A DNA stretch of 20,263 nt from Prevotellamassilia sp. (GTDB lineage: Bacteria; Bacteroidota; Bacteroidia; Bacteroidales; Bacteroidaceae), in the NCBI GenBank assembly GCA_018383375.1, contig JAHAWW010000176.1, positions 1 through 20,263 of the forward strand, in the 5' to 3' direction. Position numbers and translations under genes: made by a program. Below, one piece after another: positions 1 to 6,957 of the stretch. The notes beneath the pieces are model-generated. The model was not told the DNA's origin. It was given only the letters and a program-made list of their open reading frames with translations, and searched no databases. Numbering within the stretch: position 1 is the stretch's first letter; each line of letters opens with the position of its first letter.

Positions 1-2361
1 GTCTATCAAAATAAGATGGGCTACCAACTCTCCAACATGCGATTCCGCACCCGTGGATATGACAGCCAATATGGGCAGACTTTCATCAACGGCGTGCCGT
101 TTAACGACCAACTCAGAGGCGTATTCAACTATTCGTCCATAGGTGCCATCAACGATTTCACCCGCAACGGAGACGACCTGATAAACTCAACCCCGGGCGC
201 CTTTACCTTCGGATCAATCGGCGGCGCTGAAAACATCCGTATGCAGGCCGGCGACTTCGCCCGAGGCGGCAAGGCCACAGTGACCTACACCAACCGCAAC
301 TATTGGATGCGTGCCATGCTCTCCTACCACACCGGATTGTCGAAACGCGGCTGGGCCTTCTCGGCCTTGGTGGGTGGACGATACTCCAACGAAGGCGTTA
401 TCGACGGCACCTTCTACCGCAATTTCTCTTACGCTTTAATGCTCGAAAAACGCTGGCAAGGCGGTGACCACAAACTCACCCTGACCACCTTCGGCTCACC
501 CGTACGCCGCGGACAACAGGCCGGTACGCTCCAAGAAGTCTATGACCTCACCGGCAATAATCTCTATAACCCCAACTGGGGATACCAAAATGGCAAAAAG
601 CGCAACGCCCGTCAAGTGATGGCCTTCGACCCGACCACCGTGTTGGGCTATACATGGAAAATCACACCCGACGTGACGCTCAACTCCGGACTGGCGTTCC
701 ACTATGGCCGCTACGGCAACACATCGCTCAACTGGTTTGACGGTGCCGACCCGCGCCCCGACTACTACCGCTATCTGCCTTCATACTTCCTCTATTATAA
801 TAGCACGTCGGCCGAAGACGCTGCCGAAGCCTATGCAGAGCGCTGGCGTATGGGCGATCCCTCTTTCACACAAATCGACTGGGCATCACTCTACGCTGCC
901 AATGCCCAAAACAAACGATTGGGCAACGGCAACGCCGTCTATCTCGTGGAAGAACGTAGAAGCGACCTTTACGAAACAACCTTCAACGCCACAATCAACG
1001 CACGACTCAACCGACACAGCAAACTCAACGCCGGCATCGTGGCACGCAACACCGTCTCACGACAGTTTAAGACCGTCGCCGACCTGCTCGGAGCCGACTA
1101 CGTGCTCGACATCGATAAATATGCCGACACTGACTATCCCGGACAAGACGACCAGCGCCAAAGCGACCTCAATCGCCCTAACCGCCGAGTCTATGAAGGC
1201 GGCATCTTCGGCTACGACTTCAAAATCAACATCAACTCGCTTAAAGGTTGGCTCGTCAACGAATACAGCGTGGGACACTGGGACGCTTACTACGGCTTCC
1301 AACTCACCTACACAGACTTCTGGCGTGACGGCGCAATGCGCAACGGCCACAATCCCGACAACTCTTATGGCCCCGGACGCCACCACAGCTTCACCGACAT
1401 GATGCTCAAAGGCGGACTCACCTATAAATTCAACGGCCGACACATCCTCACAGCCAACCTCAGCTACGGCACTCAGGCTCCGCTCATCAACGACGCCTAT
1501 ATCTCTCCGCGCGTCTCAGACGCCACACCCGACAACCTTAAGAGCTCACGCCTCTTCGCTGCCGACCTGAACTACATCTTCTCAACGCCTAAACTCCAAG
1601 GCCGTGTGTCGGTGTTCCAGACTAATTTCTATGATATGCTGGAACGCAACAGCTACTACTACGACGGCGTGACCTTCGTCAACCACGTGATGACCGGCGT
1701 CAACAAAGTGCACCATGGCGTCGAACTCGGATTAACCTACAAGCTCGACGGACACTGGAGCTTCGACCTTGCCGGTACCATCTCTGAATACTATTACGCC
1801 AACAACCCCATGGGACAGTATTCGACCGAAAACGGCAAAGACGTTGGCGAATATTCTTTGCAGGATGAAGAGCGCGTCTATATGAAAGGCGTCTATGTGG
1901 GCGGCATGCCACAGGTAGCCGGAACATTTGGCATCCGCTACTTCATCGACTATTGGTTCCTCGGCGCCAACATCAACGGCTTCGGCCGCAACTTCGTCGA
2001 AGTGGCTCCCTCACGCCGCACCGCCTCTATCTACAACGGCTACTCCAACGGCTCGTCGACCATCCCGGCCGTGACGCCCAACAACCCCGAACTCTGGAAC
2101 GCCTATCAGACTTTGACGCATCAGGAAGAGTTTGACGCCGACTTCACCATAGACCTCTCTATCGGCAAGATATTCTATCTCAAAGGCAAAAACTCTATCA
2201 ACGTCAACCTCGCGTTTAACAACATCCTTAACAATAAGGACGTGCGCACTGGCGGTTACGAACAAGGACGTGTGCGTGTAGACAAGCCCGAGCTCTATAA
2301 GTCCAAATACTTCTATATGCAGGGCTTCAACTGTTTCCTCAACGTCAGCTACCGCTTCTAA
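1..2361 (+). CDS. TonB-dependent outer-membrane receptor, 5' end missing
   Basis: The frame is open from base 1, so the gene starts upstream and its signal peptide, probable carboxypeptidase-like domain and first part of the plug are missing; a Met at base 16 is internal. The visible protein begins within the plug (RFRTRGYD, then INGVPFND) and continues into a long beta-barrel rich in alternating Tyr/Phe/Asn strands. It ends in a typical outer-membrane C-terminus, NVSYRF, with terminal Phe, which is the signal read by the BAM complex. Such receptors use TonB-ExbBD energy to import ligands across the outer membrane. No SusD-like gene follows; instead a DUF5689 lipoprotein begins 48 bp downstream and an exported EEP nuclease follows that. 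I infer a ligand linked to nucleic acid or another phosphodiester, but the receptor sequence itself does not show the substrate. Family assignment is secure. Confidence 0.93.
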   Translation, partial: VYQNKMGYQLSNMRFRTRGYDSQYGQTFINGVPFNDQLRGVFNYSSIGAINDFTRNGDDLINSTPGAFTFGSIGGAENIRMQAGDFARGGKATVTYTNRNYWMRAMLSYHTGLSKRGWAFSALVGGRYSNEGVIDGTFYRNFSYALMLEKRWQGGDHKLTLTTFGSPVRRGQQAGTLQEVYDLTGNNLYNPNWGYQNGKKRNARQVMAFDPTTVLGYTWKITPDVTLNSGLAFHYGRYGNTSLNWFDGADPRPDYYRYLPSYFLYYNSTSAEDAAEAYAERWRMGDPSFTQIDWASLYAANAQNKRLGNGNAVYLVEERRSDLYETTFNATINARLNRHSKLNAGIVARNTVSRQFKTVADLLGADYVLDIDKYADTDYPGQDDQRQSDLNRPNRRVYEGGIFGYDFKININSLKGWLVNEYSVGHWDAYYGFQLTYTDFWRDGAMRNGHNPDNSYGPGRHHSFTDMMLKGGLTYKFNGRHILTANLSYGTQAPLINDAYISPRVSDATPDNLKSSRLFAADLNYIFSTPKLQGRVSVFQTNFYDMLERNSYYYDGVTFVNHVMTGVNKVHHGVELGLTYKLDGHWSFDLAGTISEYYYANNPMGQYSTENGKDVGEYSLQDEERVYMKGVYVGGMPQVAGTFGIRYFIDYWFLGANINGFGRNFVEVAPSRRTASIYNGYSNGSSTIPAVTPNNPELWNAYQTLTHQEEFDADFTIDLSIGKIFYLKGKNSINVNLAFNNILNNKDVRTGGYEQGRVRVDKPELYKSKYFYMQGFNCFLNVSYRF

Positions 2362-2409
2362 TATATCCCTTAACAAAAGAATAATCACACACAATAAGCC
2401 ATTCCTATT

Positions 2410-3798
2410 ATGAAACGTATTCATAACCTTTTGCTCCTCCCCATGGTGTTGTTGGCTATGGTCTTCACGGCCTGCGACCGCGACTATGATATGCCGCCGC
2501 TCAACGAGCCTTCATACAGCCTGCCCGCTGACGCTCAGGTCATCACCGTTGCCGACCTCCGCACACGCTATGCCGCTGCCACTTCAACCGAGGCCATCAC
2601 TATCGAAGACAGCCTTTTCCTCAAGGCACGCATTGCAGGCGACGACCGCTCGGGCAACATCTTCAAGAGTCTTTATATCCAAGACGAGACCGGCGGTATC
2701 ACGATGCTCGTAGACCAAAGCGGTGTCTACAATGATTATGCCGCCGGACAAGAAGTGTTTGTAGACCTCAAGGGCCTCTGCATCTCTGTCTACGGCAACG
2801 AACAACAAATCGGCCATCCCTCAGGCTATCTCTACCGCACACCCTACGAAGATTTCAAAGCCCACGTTCACTGCAACGGTTGGGCAGACGAGAGCAAAAT
2901 CGACATCAAAGAGTTTGACAACATCAGCCGCCTGAGCGACGCCGCCGACGCTAACAAGTTCACTTTGGTTCGCCTCACCGGCGTTCACTTCGTTCAAGGT
3001 GGTCAGGTTAACTTTGCCGAAGCCAGCGGTTACGGCACTCGCGACCTCTCTGATGCCTATGGCAACACCATCAGTGTGCGCACCAGCAACTATGCTGACT
3101 TTGCCGCCACCAAACTGCCCGTCGGCACGGGTAACGTGATTGCCATCCTCGGCCGCTTCAACGGCAACTGGCAGCTCACCATCCGCAGCATCAACGACGT
3201 CTATGGCTTCGACGGCATTGAGCCTGGCCAAGGCGGCGAAGGCGGCGGCGAAGGTGAAGGCGGCGGTGGTGAAACCGGCGGTTCGGAAGCCGACGGCTCT
3301 ACCGTTATCTTTGAAGAAACCTTCGGCGAAAGCGTGTCAAAAGGTTCCGACGGTTACTGGCCCAGCATCACCTACGACACCTGGACCAGCACGTCAGGCC
3401 TCACCATCAGCGACCCCGTGATGGAAGCCAACGGCTGGAGCTACAGCAACGCCAGCGTACGACAAACCTCAGCGCTCAATCCTCACGTTTGGTTCGCCGC
3501 CAACAAAGACGCCGAGATGAAGATTGAAGGCTTCGACACCACCGGTTACACCGACCTCAAACTCTCTTACAAGATTACGGCCAATGCCGATGGTAACCAG
3601 AGCGTCATTGGTGTGTCTTGGGGCGGTACGAAGCTGACGGTGCCCGACGTAGCCATTGCCACCACCAACACTTATCAGACCGTGGAACTTACCGGTCTGG
3701 CAGCCGGTGTCAATTCGGTATCGTTCATCTCTTCGGCTTCGACCAACACTGCCGGTTATCGCATTGACAACATCAAGCTCACCGGTAAGAAACAATAG
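2410..3798 (+). CDS. DUF5689-type lipoprotein with Gly-rich hinge and C-terminal beta-sandwich domain
   Basis: 462 residues. The N-terminus is a lipoprotein signal with lipobox VFTAC and lipidated Cys22. The residues just after Cys are acid-rich (DRDYD), resembling the lipoprotein export signal that sends Bacteroidota lipoproteins to the cell surface. Residues about 40-268 look like the DUF5689 region, an OB-like beta domain often found beside TonB receptors. A hinge of Gly and Glu (about 273-291) follows, then a second all-beta domain (about 298-460) starting with FEETFG, similar in style to jelly-roll carbohydrate-binding or cleaved-adhesin modules. It lies 48 bp after the receptor gene, so it is probably co-transcribed and acts as the receptor's surface partner, capturing or presenting the ligand. 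The domain name is from pattern recognition and was not searched. The ligand is unknown. Confidence 0.82.
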   Translation: MKRIHNLLLLPMVLLAMVFTACDRDYDMPPLNEPSYSLPADAQVITVADLRTRYAAATSTEAITIEDSLFLKARIAGDDRSGNIFKSLYIQDETGGITMLVDQSGVYNDYAAGQEVFVDLKGLCISVYGNEQQIGHPSGYLYRTPYEDFKAHVHCNGWADESKIDIKEFDNISRLSDAADANKFTLVRLTGVHFVQGGQVNFAEASGYGTRDLSDAYGNTISVRTSNYADFAATKLPVGTGNVIAILGRFNGNWQLTIRSINDVYGFDGIEPGQGGEGGGEGEGGGGETGGSEADGSTVIFEETFGESVSKGSDGYWPSITYDTWTSTSGLTISDPVMEANGWSYSNASVRQTSALNPHVWFAANKDAEMKIEGFDTTGYTDLKLSYKITANADGNQSVIGVSWGGTKLTVPDVAIATTNTYQTVELTGLAAGVNSVSFISSASTNTAGYRIDNIKLTGKKQ

Positions 3799-3826
3799 GT
3801 CAAGACGCTAATCTCCTATGTTCCAC

Positions 3827-3884
3827 AGCAGGCGGAAGCGACCAAGCCTTGCGCTATCGCCTCCGCCTGCTTTCGTTTTCTTTA
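3827..3884 (+). terminator. Hairpin terminator after the DUF5689 gene, touching the next gene's leader
   Basis: A perfect 10-bp stem (3827-3836 with 3862-3871, arm agcaggcgga) encloses a 25-nt loop and is followed by tttcgttttcttta. This is the form of an intrinsic terminator. The T-rich tract ends only four bases before the ATG at 3888 of the nuclease gene, so the same element also forms that gene's immediate leader. Confidence 0.72.
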
Positions 3885-3887
3885 GTT

Positions 3888-4925
3888 ATGAAAAAGAAAC
3901 TGCTTTTATCCGCCATGCTCCTATTATTATATATAGGAGTGGCCTCTGCCCAACGAATGGGCGTGTGGGCTGTGGCTTTCTATAACCTTGAAAACCTCTT
4001 CGACACCGTAGACGATCCCGACAATCCCGGCGATGACGAGTTTCTGCCCAACGGCCCCTACCATTGGACCGAAGACAAGTATGAGCAAAAGCTATCCAAT
4101 ATGGCTCGTGTCATATCGGGTCTTGCCCGTGAGCACTGTCCCGTCGGACCGGCCTTGATTGGCATTTCCGAGATAGAGAATGAGCGCGTCGTGGCCGACC
4201 TTGTTGCCCGTCCCGAATTGGCGCAGATGGGACTGAAATATGTGCACTACTCTTCGCCCGACCGCCGCGGTATCGACGTAGCTTTGCTCTACAATCCCCG
4301 TCTTTTCAAATTGGTGTCAAGCCACCCCTACCCCTTTGTGATGCCCGACCAGCCCAAATTCCGCTCTCGCGATCAGTTGCTCGTGAGTGGCATCATGGCC
4401 GGCGAGCCCGTCAGCATCATCGTCAACCACTGGCCTTCGCGCTACGGCGGCGACAAGTCTAAGCCCTCTCGTGCGGCAGCAGCCGCCATCTGCAAGCACA
4501 TTGCCGACTCAGTTTGTGCGGCCGACCCGCGCAATAAGGTCATCATTGTGGGCGACCTCAACGACGACCCCTCAGACGAGAGTTGCGCAGAGGTGTTAGG
4601 TGCTGCACGCCGCATCAAAGACGTCAAGCCCGGCGGCTACTTCAACGCCACTTGGCCGCTATTCGACAAAGGCATCGGCTCGCTCTGCTACCAAGACTCG
4701 TGGTGCCTCTACGACCAGCAAATCATATCGGCCAATTTCCTCAACGACAAATCGGGCCAGACCCTGCGCTTCTGGAAAACCGAGGTCTACAACCGCGACT
4801 TCCTGACCAATCCCTCCGGCAAGCGCAAAGGCTATCCTCTGCGCTCTTTCGACGGCACAGTCTGGCAAAATGGCTACTCCGACCATTTCCCCACTATCAC
4901 CTACTTCATCAAGCAACTCAAATGA
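3888..4925 (+). CDS. Exported endonuclease/exonuclease/phosphatase (EEP) family enzyme
   Basis: 345 residues from ATG 3888. A TTG 39 bases upstream is in frame but lies inside the terminator hairpin and would bury the signal peptide, so I chose the ATG. Residues 1-21 are a Sec signal peptide (KKK, a Leu-rich core, then VASA before Gln22) without a lipobox. The full EEP active-site set is present: N33 and E35-N36 in YNLENLFD, metal ligand E95 in ISEIEN, D130 in RRGID, N180-H181 in NHWPS, D223 and N225 in GDLNDDP, and D332-H333 in SDHFP. It should be an active Mg-dependent phosphodiesterase in the periplasm or outside the cell. Members cut DNA, RNA or phospho-sugar and phospholipid head groups, so the substrate is open. 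Position after the receptor and lipoprotein genes suggests it releases nucleotides or phosphate for uptake. Confidence 0.9.
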   Translation: MKKKLLLSAMLLLLYIGVASAQRMGVWAVAFYNLENLFDTVDDPDNPGDDEFLPNGPYHWTEDKYEQKLSNMARVISGLAREHCPVGPALIGISEIENERVVADLVARPELAQMGLKYVHYSSPDRRGIDVALLYNPRLFKLVSSHPYPFVMPDQPKFRSRDQLLVSGIMAGEPVSIIVNHWPSRYGGDKSKPSRAAAAAICKHIADSVCAADPRNKVIIVGDLNDDPSDESCAEVLGAARRIKDVKPGGYFNATWPLFDKGIGSLCYQDSWCLYDQQIISANFLNDKSGQTLRFWKTEVYNRDFLTNPSGKRKGYPLRSFDGTVWQNGYSDHFPTITYFIKQLK

Positions 4926-4950
4926 CAGTTTGAAAGCCTAATTCAAGCAC

Positions 4951-4969
4951 ACAAAACCGCAGTTTGTGC
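4951..4969 (+). terminator. Weak hairpin after the nuclease gene
   Basis: A 6-bp stem (cacaaa at 4951-4956 with tttgtg at 4964-4969) and 7-nt loop lie 25 bp after the nuclease stop codon. There is no T-tract, so this is only a possible end of block A transcription. Confidence 0.3.
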
Positions 4970-4997
4970 AAAATACATGCACTTTCTTGCTAAAAGT

Positions 4998-5029
4998 CTT
5001 GGATATATTAAGAATTAGGCCTAATTTTG
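4998..5029 (+). promoter_or_regulatory. Bacteroidota-type promoter of acpP
   Basis: TAATTTTG at 5022-5029 matches the Bacteroidota -7 consensus TAnnTTTG exactly. TTG of the -33 element is at 4999-5001, leaving a 20-nt spacer. Transcription would start near 5037, giving a leader of about 40 nt before the ATG at 5078. Confidence 0.75.
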
Positions 5030-5077
5030 CACCCACAAGTTGTACAATAATAACTATTAATTCAAAACAAGAACATT

Positions 5078-5314
5078 ATGTCTGAAATTGAAGCAAAAGT
5101 AAAAGAAATCATCGTAGACAAGCTGAGCGTAGACGAAGCTGAAGTAAAGAACGAAGCAAGCTTTGCTAACGACCTCGGTGCAGATTCTCTCGACACTGTA
5201 GAGCTCATCATGGAGTTTGAAAAGCAGTTCAAGGTGACTATTCCCGACGATCAGGCCGAGAAGATCTCTACGGTTGGTGACGCCATCAAGTACATTGAGG
5301 AGCACGCCAAATAA
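5078..5314 (+). CDS. acpP: Acyl carrier protein
   Basis: 78 residues, the normal AcpP length, very acidic. The phosphopantetheine attachment site is Ser37 in GADSLDTVEL, at the start of helix II, followed by the conserved EFEKQF and IPDDQAEKI stretch that docks partner enzymes. Holo-AcpP carries the growing acyl chain as a thioester through cytosolic type II fatty acid synthesis. A consensus promoter lies just upstream, and the A-rich leader (aacaagaacatt) before the ATG is typical of well-translated Bacteroidota genes. fabF, which uses AcpP as substrate, follows after 147 bp that hold a strong terminator-like hairpin. This fits the need for far more AcpP than FabF. Confidence 0.97.
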   Translation: MSEIEAKVKEIIVDKLSVDEAEVKNEASFANDLGADSLDTVELIMEFEKQFKVTIPDDQAEKISTVGDAIKYIEEHAK

Positions 5315-5333
5315 ATAGAGTAGCCCTCTAATA

Positions 5334-5410
5334 CCCCCAAAGGGGGGAGGACGACAACTTCGCGCCGGCCAACGTCCCACGGATTTGTGTCCTCCCCTCT
5401 TTGGGCTTTT
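5334..5410 (+). terminator. Long hairpin (terminator or attenuator) between acpP and fabF
   Basis: Arm 5336-5352 pairs with 5389-5405 over 17 bp with a single G-U pair (left arm cccaaaggggggaggac), enclosing a 36-nt loop. It is followed by ctttttc. The strength and the T-run suggest partial termination between the two genes. No promoter of the TAnnTTTG form is visible between this element and fabF, so fabF probably depends on read-through. Confidence 0.72.
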
Positions 5411-5461
5411 TCAGATAAAGTGGCTCAAAACTCCCTCTCACACTTCAATTAGTCAACACAC

Positions 5462-6727
5462 ATGGAATTAAAACGAGTGGTTATCACTGGTATCGGTGCG
5501 CTTACGCCGCTGGGCAAAACCGCAGCCGAGACTTGGGAAAACCTTAAGAAAGGCGTCAGCGGTGCTGGACCTATCACACACTTCGACGCATCTAAGTTTA
5601 AGACACAGTTTGCCTGCGAAGTCAAAGACTTCAAGGTGACGGACTATATCGACCGCAAAGAGGCCCGCAAGATGGACCTCTACGAGCAATATGCCCTTGT
5701 GGCTGCCATGGAGGCCGTCAACGACAGCGCTATGGACCTTGAGAAAGTAAACAAGAACCGCATTGGCGTCGTGCTCGGTGTAGGTATCGGCGGCATTCAC
5801 ACCTTTGAGGAAGAAGCCGGCAACTATGCCTTGACCGGTGAAGAAATGGGACCGAAATACAATCCCTTCTTCATTCCCAAGATGATTGCCGACATTGCAG
5901 CCGGTGAGATTTCCATCAAATACGGTTTCCACGGCCCCAACTATACGACCACTTCGGCTTGTGCCTCTTCTACCAATGCCTTTGCCGATGCTTTCAACCT
6001 CATCCGCTTGGGTAAGGCCGACGCCATCGTGACCGGTGGTGCCGAGGCCGCCATTTGGCCTGCCGGTGTGGGTGGTTTTACCGCTATGCACGCCCTCTCT
6101 ACCCGCAACGACGACCCCACCCGCGCCTCTCGCCCCTTCAGCGCCAGCCGCGATGGTTTTGTTATGGGTGAAGGTGCTGCCTGCCTCATTCTCGAGGAAC
6201 TGGAGCACGCCAAGGCCCGTGGTGCCAAGATTTATTGCGAAGTAGCCGGCGTAGGTATGTCGGCCGATGCTCACCACATCACCGCCAGCCATCCCGAGGG
6301 CCTCGGTGCTCATCTTGTGATGACCGCTGCGCTTGAAGATGCCGGCATGCAGCCCGAAGACATCGACTACATCAACGTTCACGGCACTTCTACCCCCGTG
6401 GGTGACATCTCTGAGGTAAAAGCCATCACCAAACTCTTTGGTGACCACGCCTACAAGCTCAACATCAGCTCGACCAAGTCAATGACCGGTCACCTCCTCG
6501 GTGCGGCCGGCGCTGTTGAAGCCATGGTTTGCGTCCTCGCTGTCAAAAACGACATCATTCCTCCCACCATCAACCACGAAGAAGGCGACAACGATGAAAA
6601 CATCGACTACAACCTCAACTTCACCTTCAACAAGGCTCAAGAGCGTCCTGTTCGCGCAGCTTTGAGCAACACCTTCGGTTTTGGTGGTCACAATGCCTGC
6701 TGCATTGTCAAGAAGTATCAAGACTAA
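5462..6727 (+). CDS. fabF: Beta-ketoacyl-ACP synthase II
   Basis: 421 residues, close to the usual length of about 410-420. The thiolase-fold KAS signatures are complete: nucleophile Cys167 in TTSACASS, His307 in NVHGTST, Lys339 in SSTKSMTGH, and His344 in the same segment, followed by the GAAGAVEAM helix and the GFGGHNAC C-terminal loop. FabF condenses malonyl-AcpP with acyl-AcpP (decarboxylating Claisen condensation) and elongates the chain in the cytosol. The order acpP-fabF is widely conserved; here rnc follows, an arrangement common in Bacteroidota. The start ATG 5462 gives MELKRVVITGIG, which matches the family N-terminus exactly, so there is no ambiguity. FabF rather than FabB is indicated by length and the C-H-H triad context. 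Confidence 0.97.
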   Translation: MELKRVVITGIGALTPLGKTAAETWENLKKGVSGAGPITHFDASKFKTQFACEVKDFKVTDYIDRKEARKMDLYEQYALVAAMEAVNDSAMDLEKVNKNRIGVVLGVGIGGIHTFEEEAGNYALTGEEMGPKYNPFFIPKMIADIAAGEISIKYGFHGPNYTTTSACASSTNAFADAFNLIRLGKADAIVTGGAEAAIWPAGVGGFTAMHALSTRNDDPTRASRPFSASRDGFVMGEGAACLILEELEHAKARGAKIYCEVAGVGMSADAHHITASHPEGLGAHLVMTAALEDAGMQPEDIDYINVHGTSTPVGDISEVKAITKLFGDHAYKLNISSTKSMTGHLLGAAGAVEAMVCVLAVKNDIIPPTINHEEGDNDENIDYNLNFTFNKAQERPVRAALSNTFGFGGHNACCIVKKYQD

Positions 6728-6741
6728 ATCAATGTCTTTTT

Positions 6742-6823
6742 AGGATACATCTCTCACTGCGGACGGTCTGTCTCCTGCAAACGATTGCGGGTAGTGCAGA
6801 CCGCCCGCACTTTAATGTATCCT
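6742..6823 (+). other. Large interrupted stem-loop downstream of fabF
   Basis: Outer arms aggatacat (6742-6750) and atgtatcct (6815-6823) pair perfectly over 9 bp. Inner arms 6759-6770 and 6797-6808 pair over 12 positions with one mismatch. There is no T-tract after it, so it may be a non-canonical terminator of fabF or an RNA-processing site. Confidence 0.6.
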
Positions 6824-6850
6824 GGCGTTACCGACACGCACACCACCATC

Positions 6851-6918
6851 GAAGGGATACCGGCCGGCCCACTCACACCGCCATTTCAACGACTCGGGTC
6901 AGCCATCGGGTTCCCTTC
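6851..6918 (+). other. Second stem-loop, 40 nt upstream of rnc
   Basis: gaaggga (6851-6857) pairs with tcccttc (6912-6918), and acc (6859-6861) with ggt (6909-6911), leaving one bulged T. The loop is about 47 nt and GC-rich. Together with the hairpin at 6742-6823 it makes the 230-bp fabF-rnc spacer highly structured. No full promoter is seen; tacttttc at 6942-6949 is one base off the -7 consensus but sits too close to the start codon to be convincing. Confidence 0.45.
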
Positions 6919-6957
6919 CATCACTTCTCTGTTTATTATCCTACTTTTCAAGCAAAA

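Noticed and set aside
3849..3887. TTG start for the nuclease adding 13 residues
   Set aside because: It lies inside the terminator hairpin and puts a second hydrophobic stretch before a complete signal peptide.
5468..6448. A 326-codon open frame on the - strand opposite fabF
   Set aside because: It is a shadow of fabF codon use; the composition is not protein-like and fabF is certain.
6942..6949. tacttttc as an rnc promoter
   Set aside because: It misses the final G of TAnnTTTG and would put transcription start at or next to the start codon.
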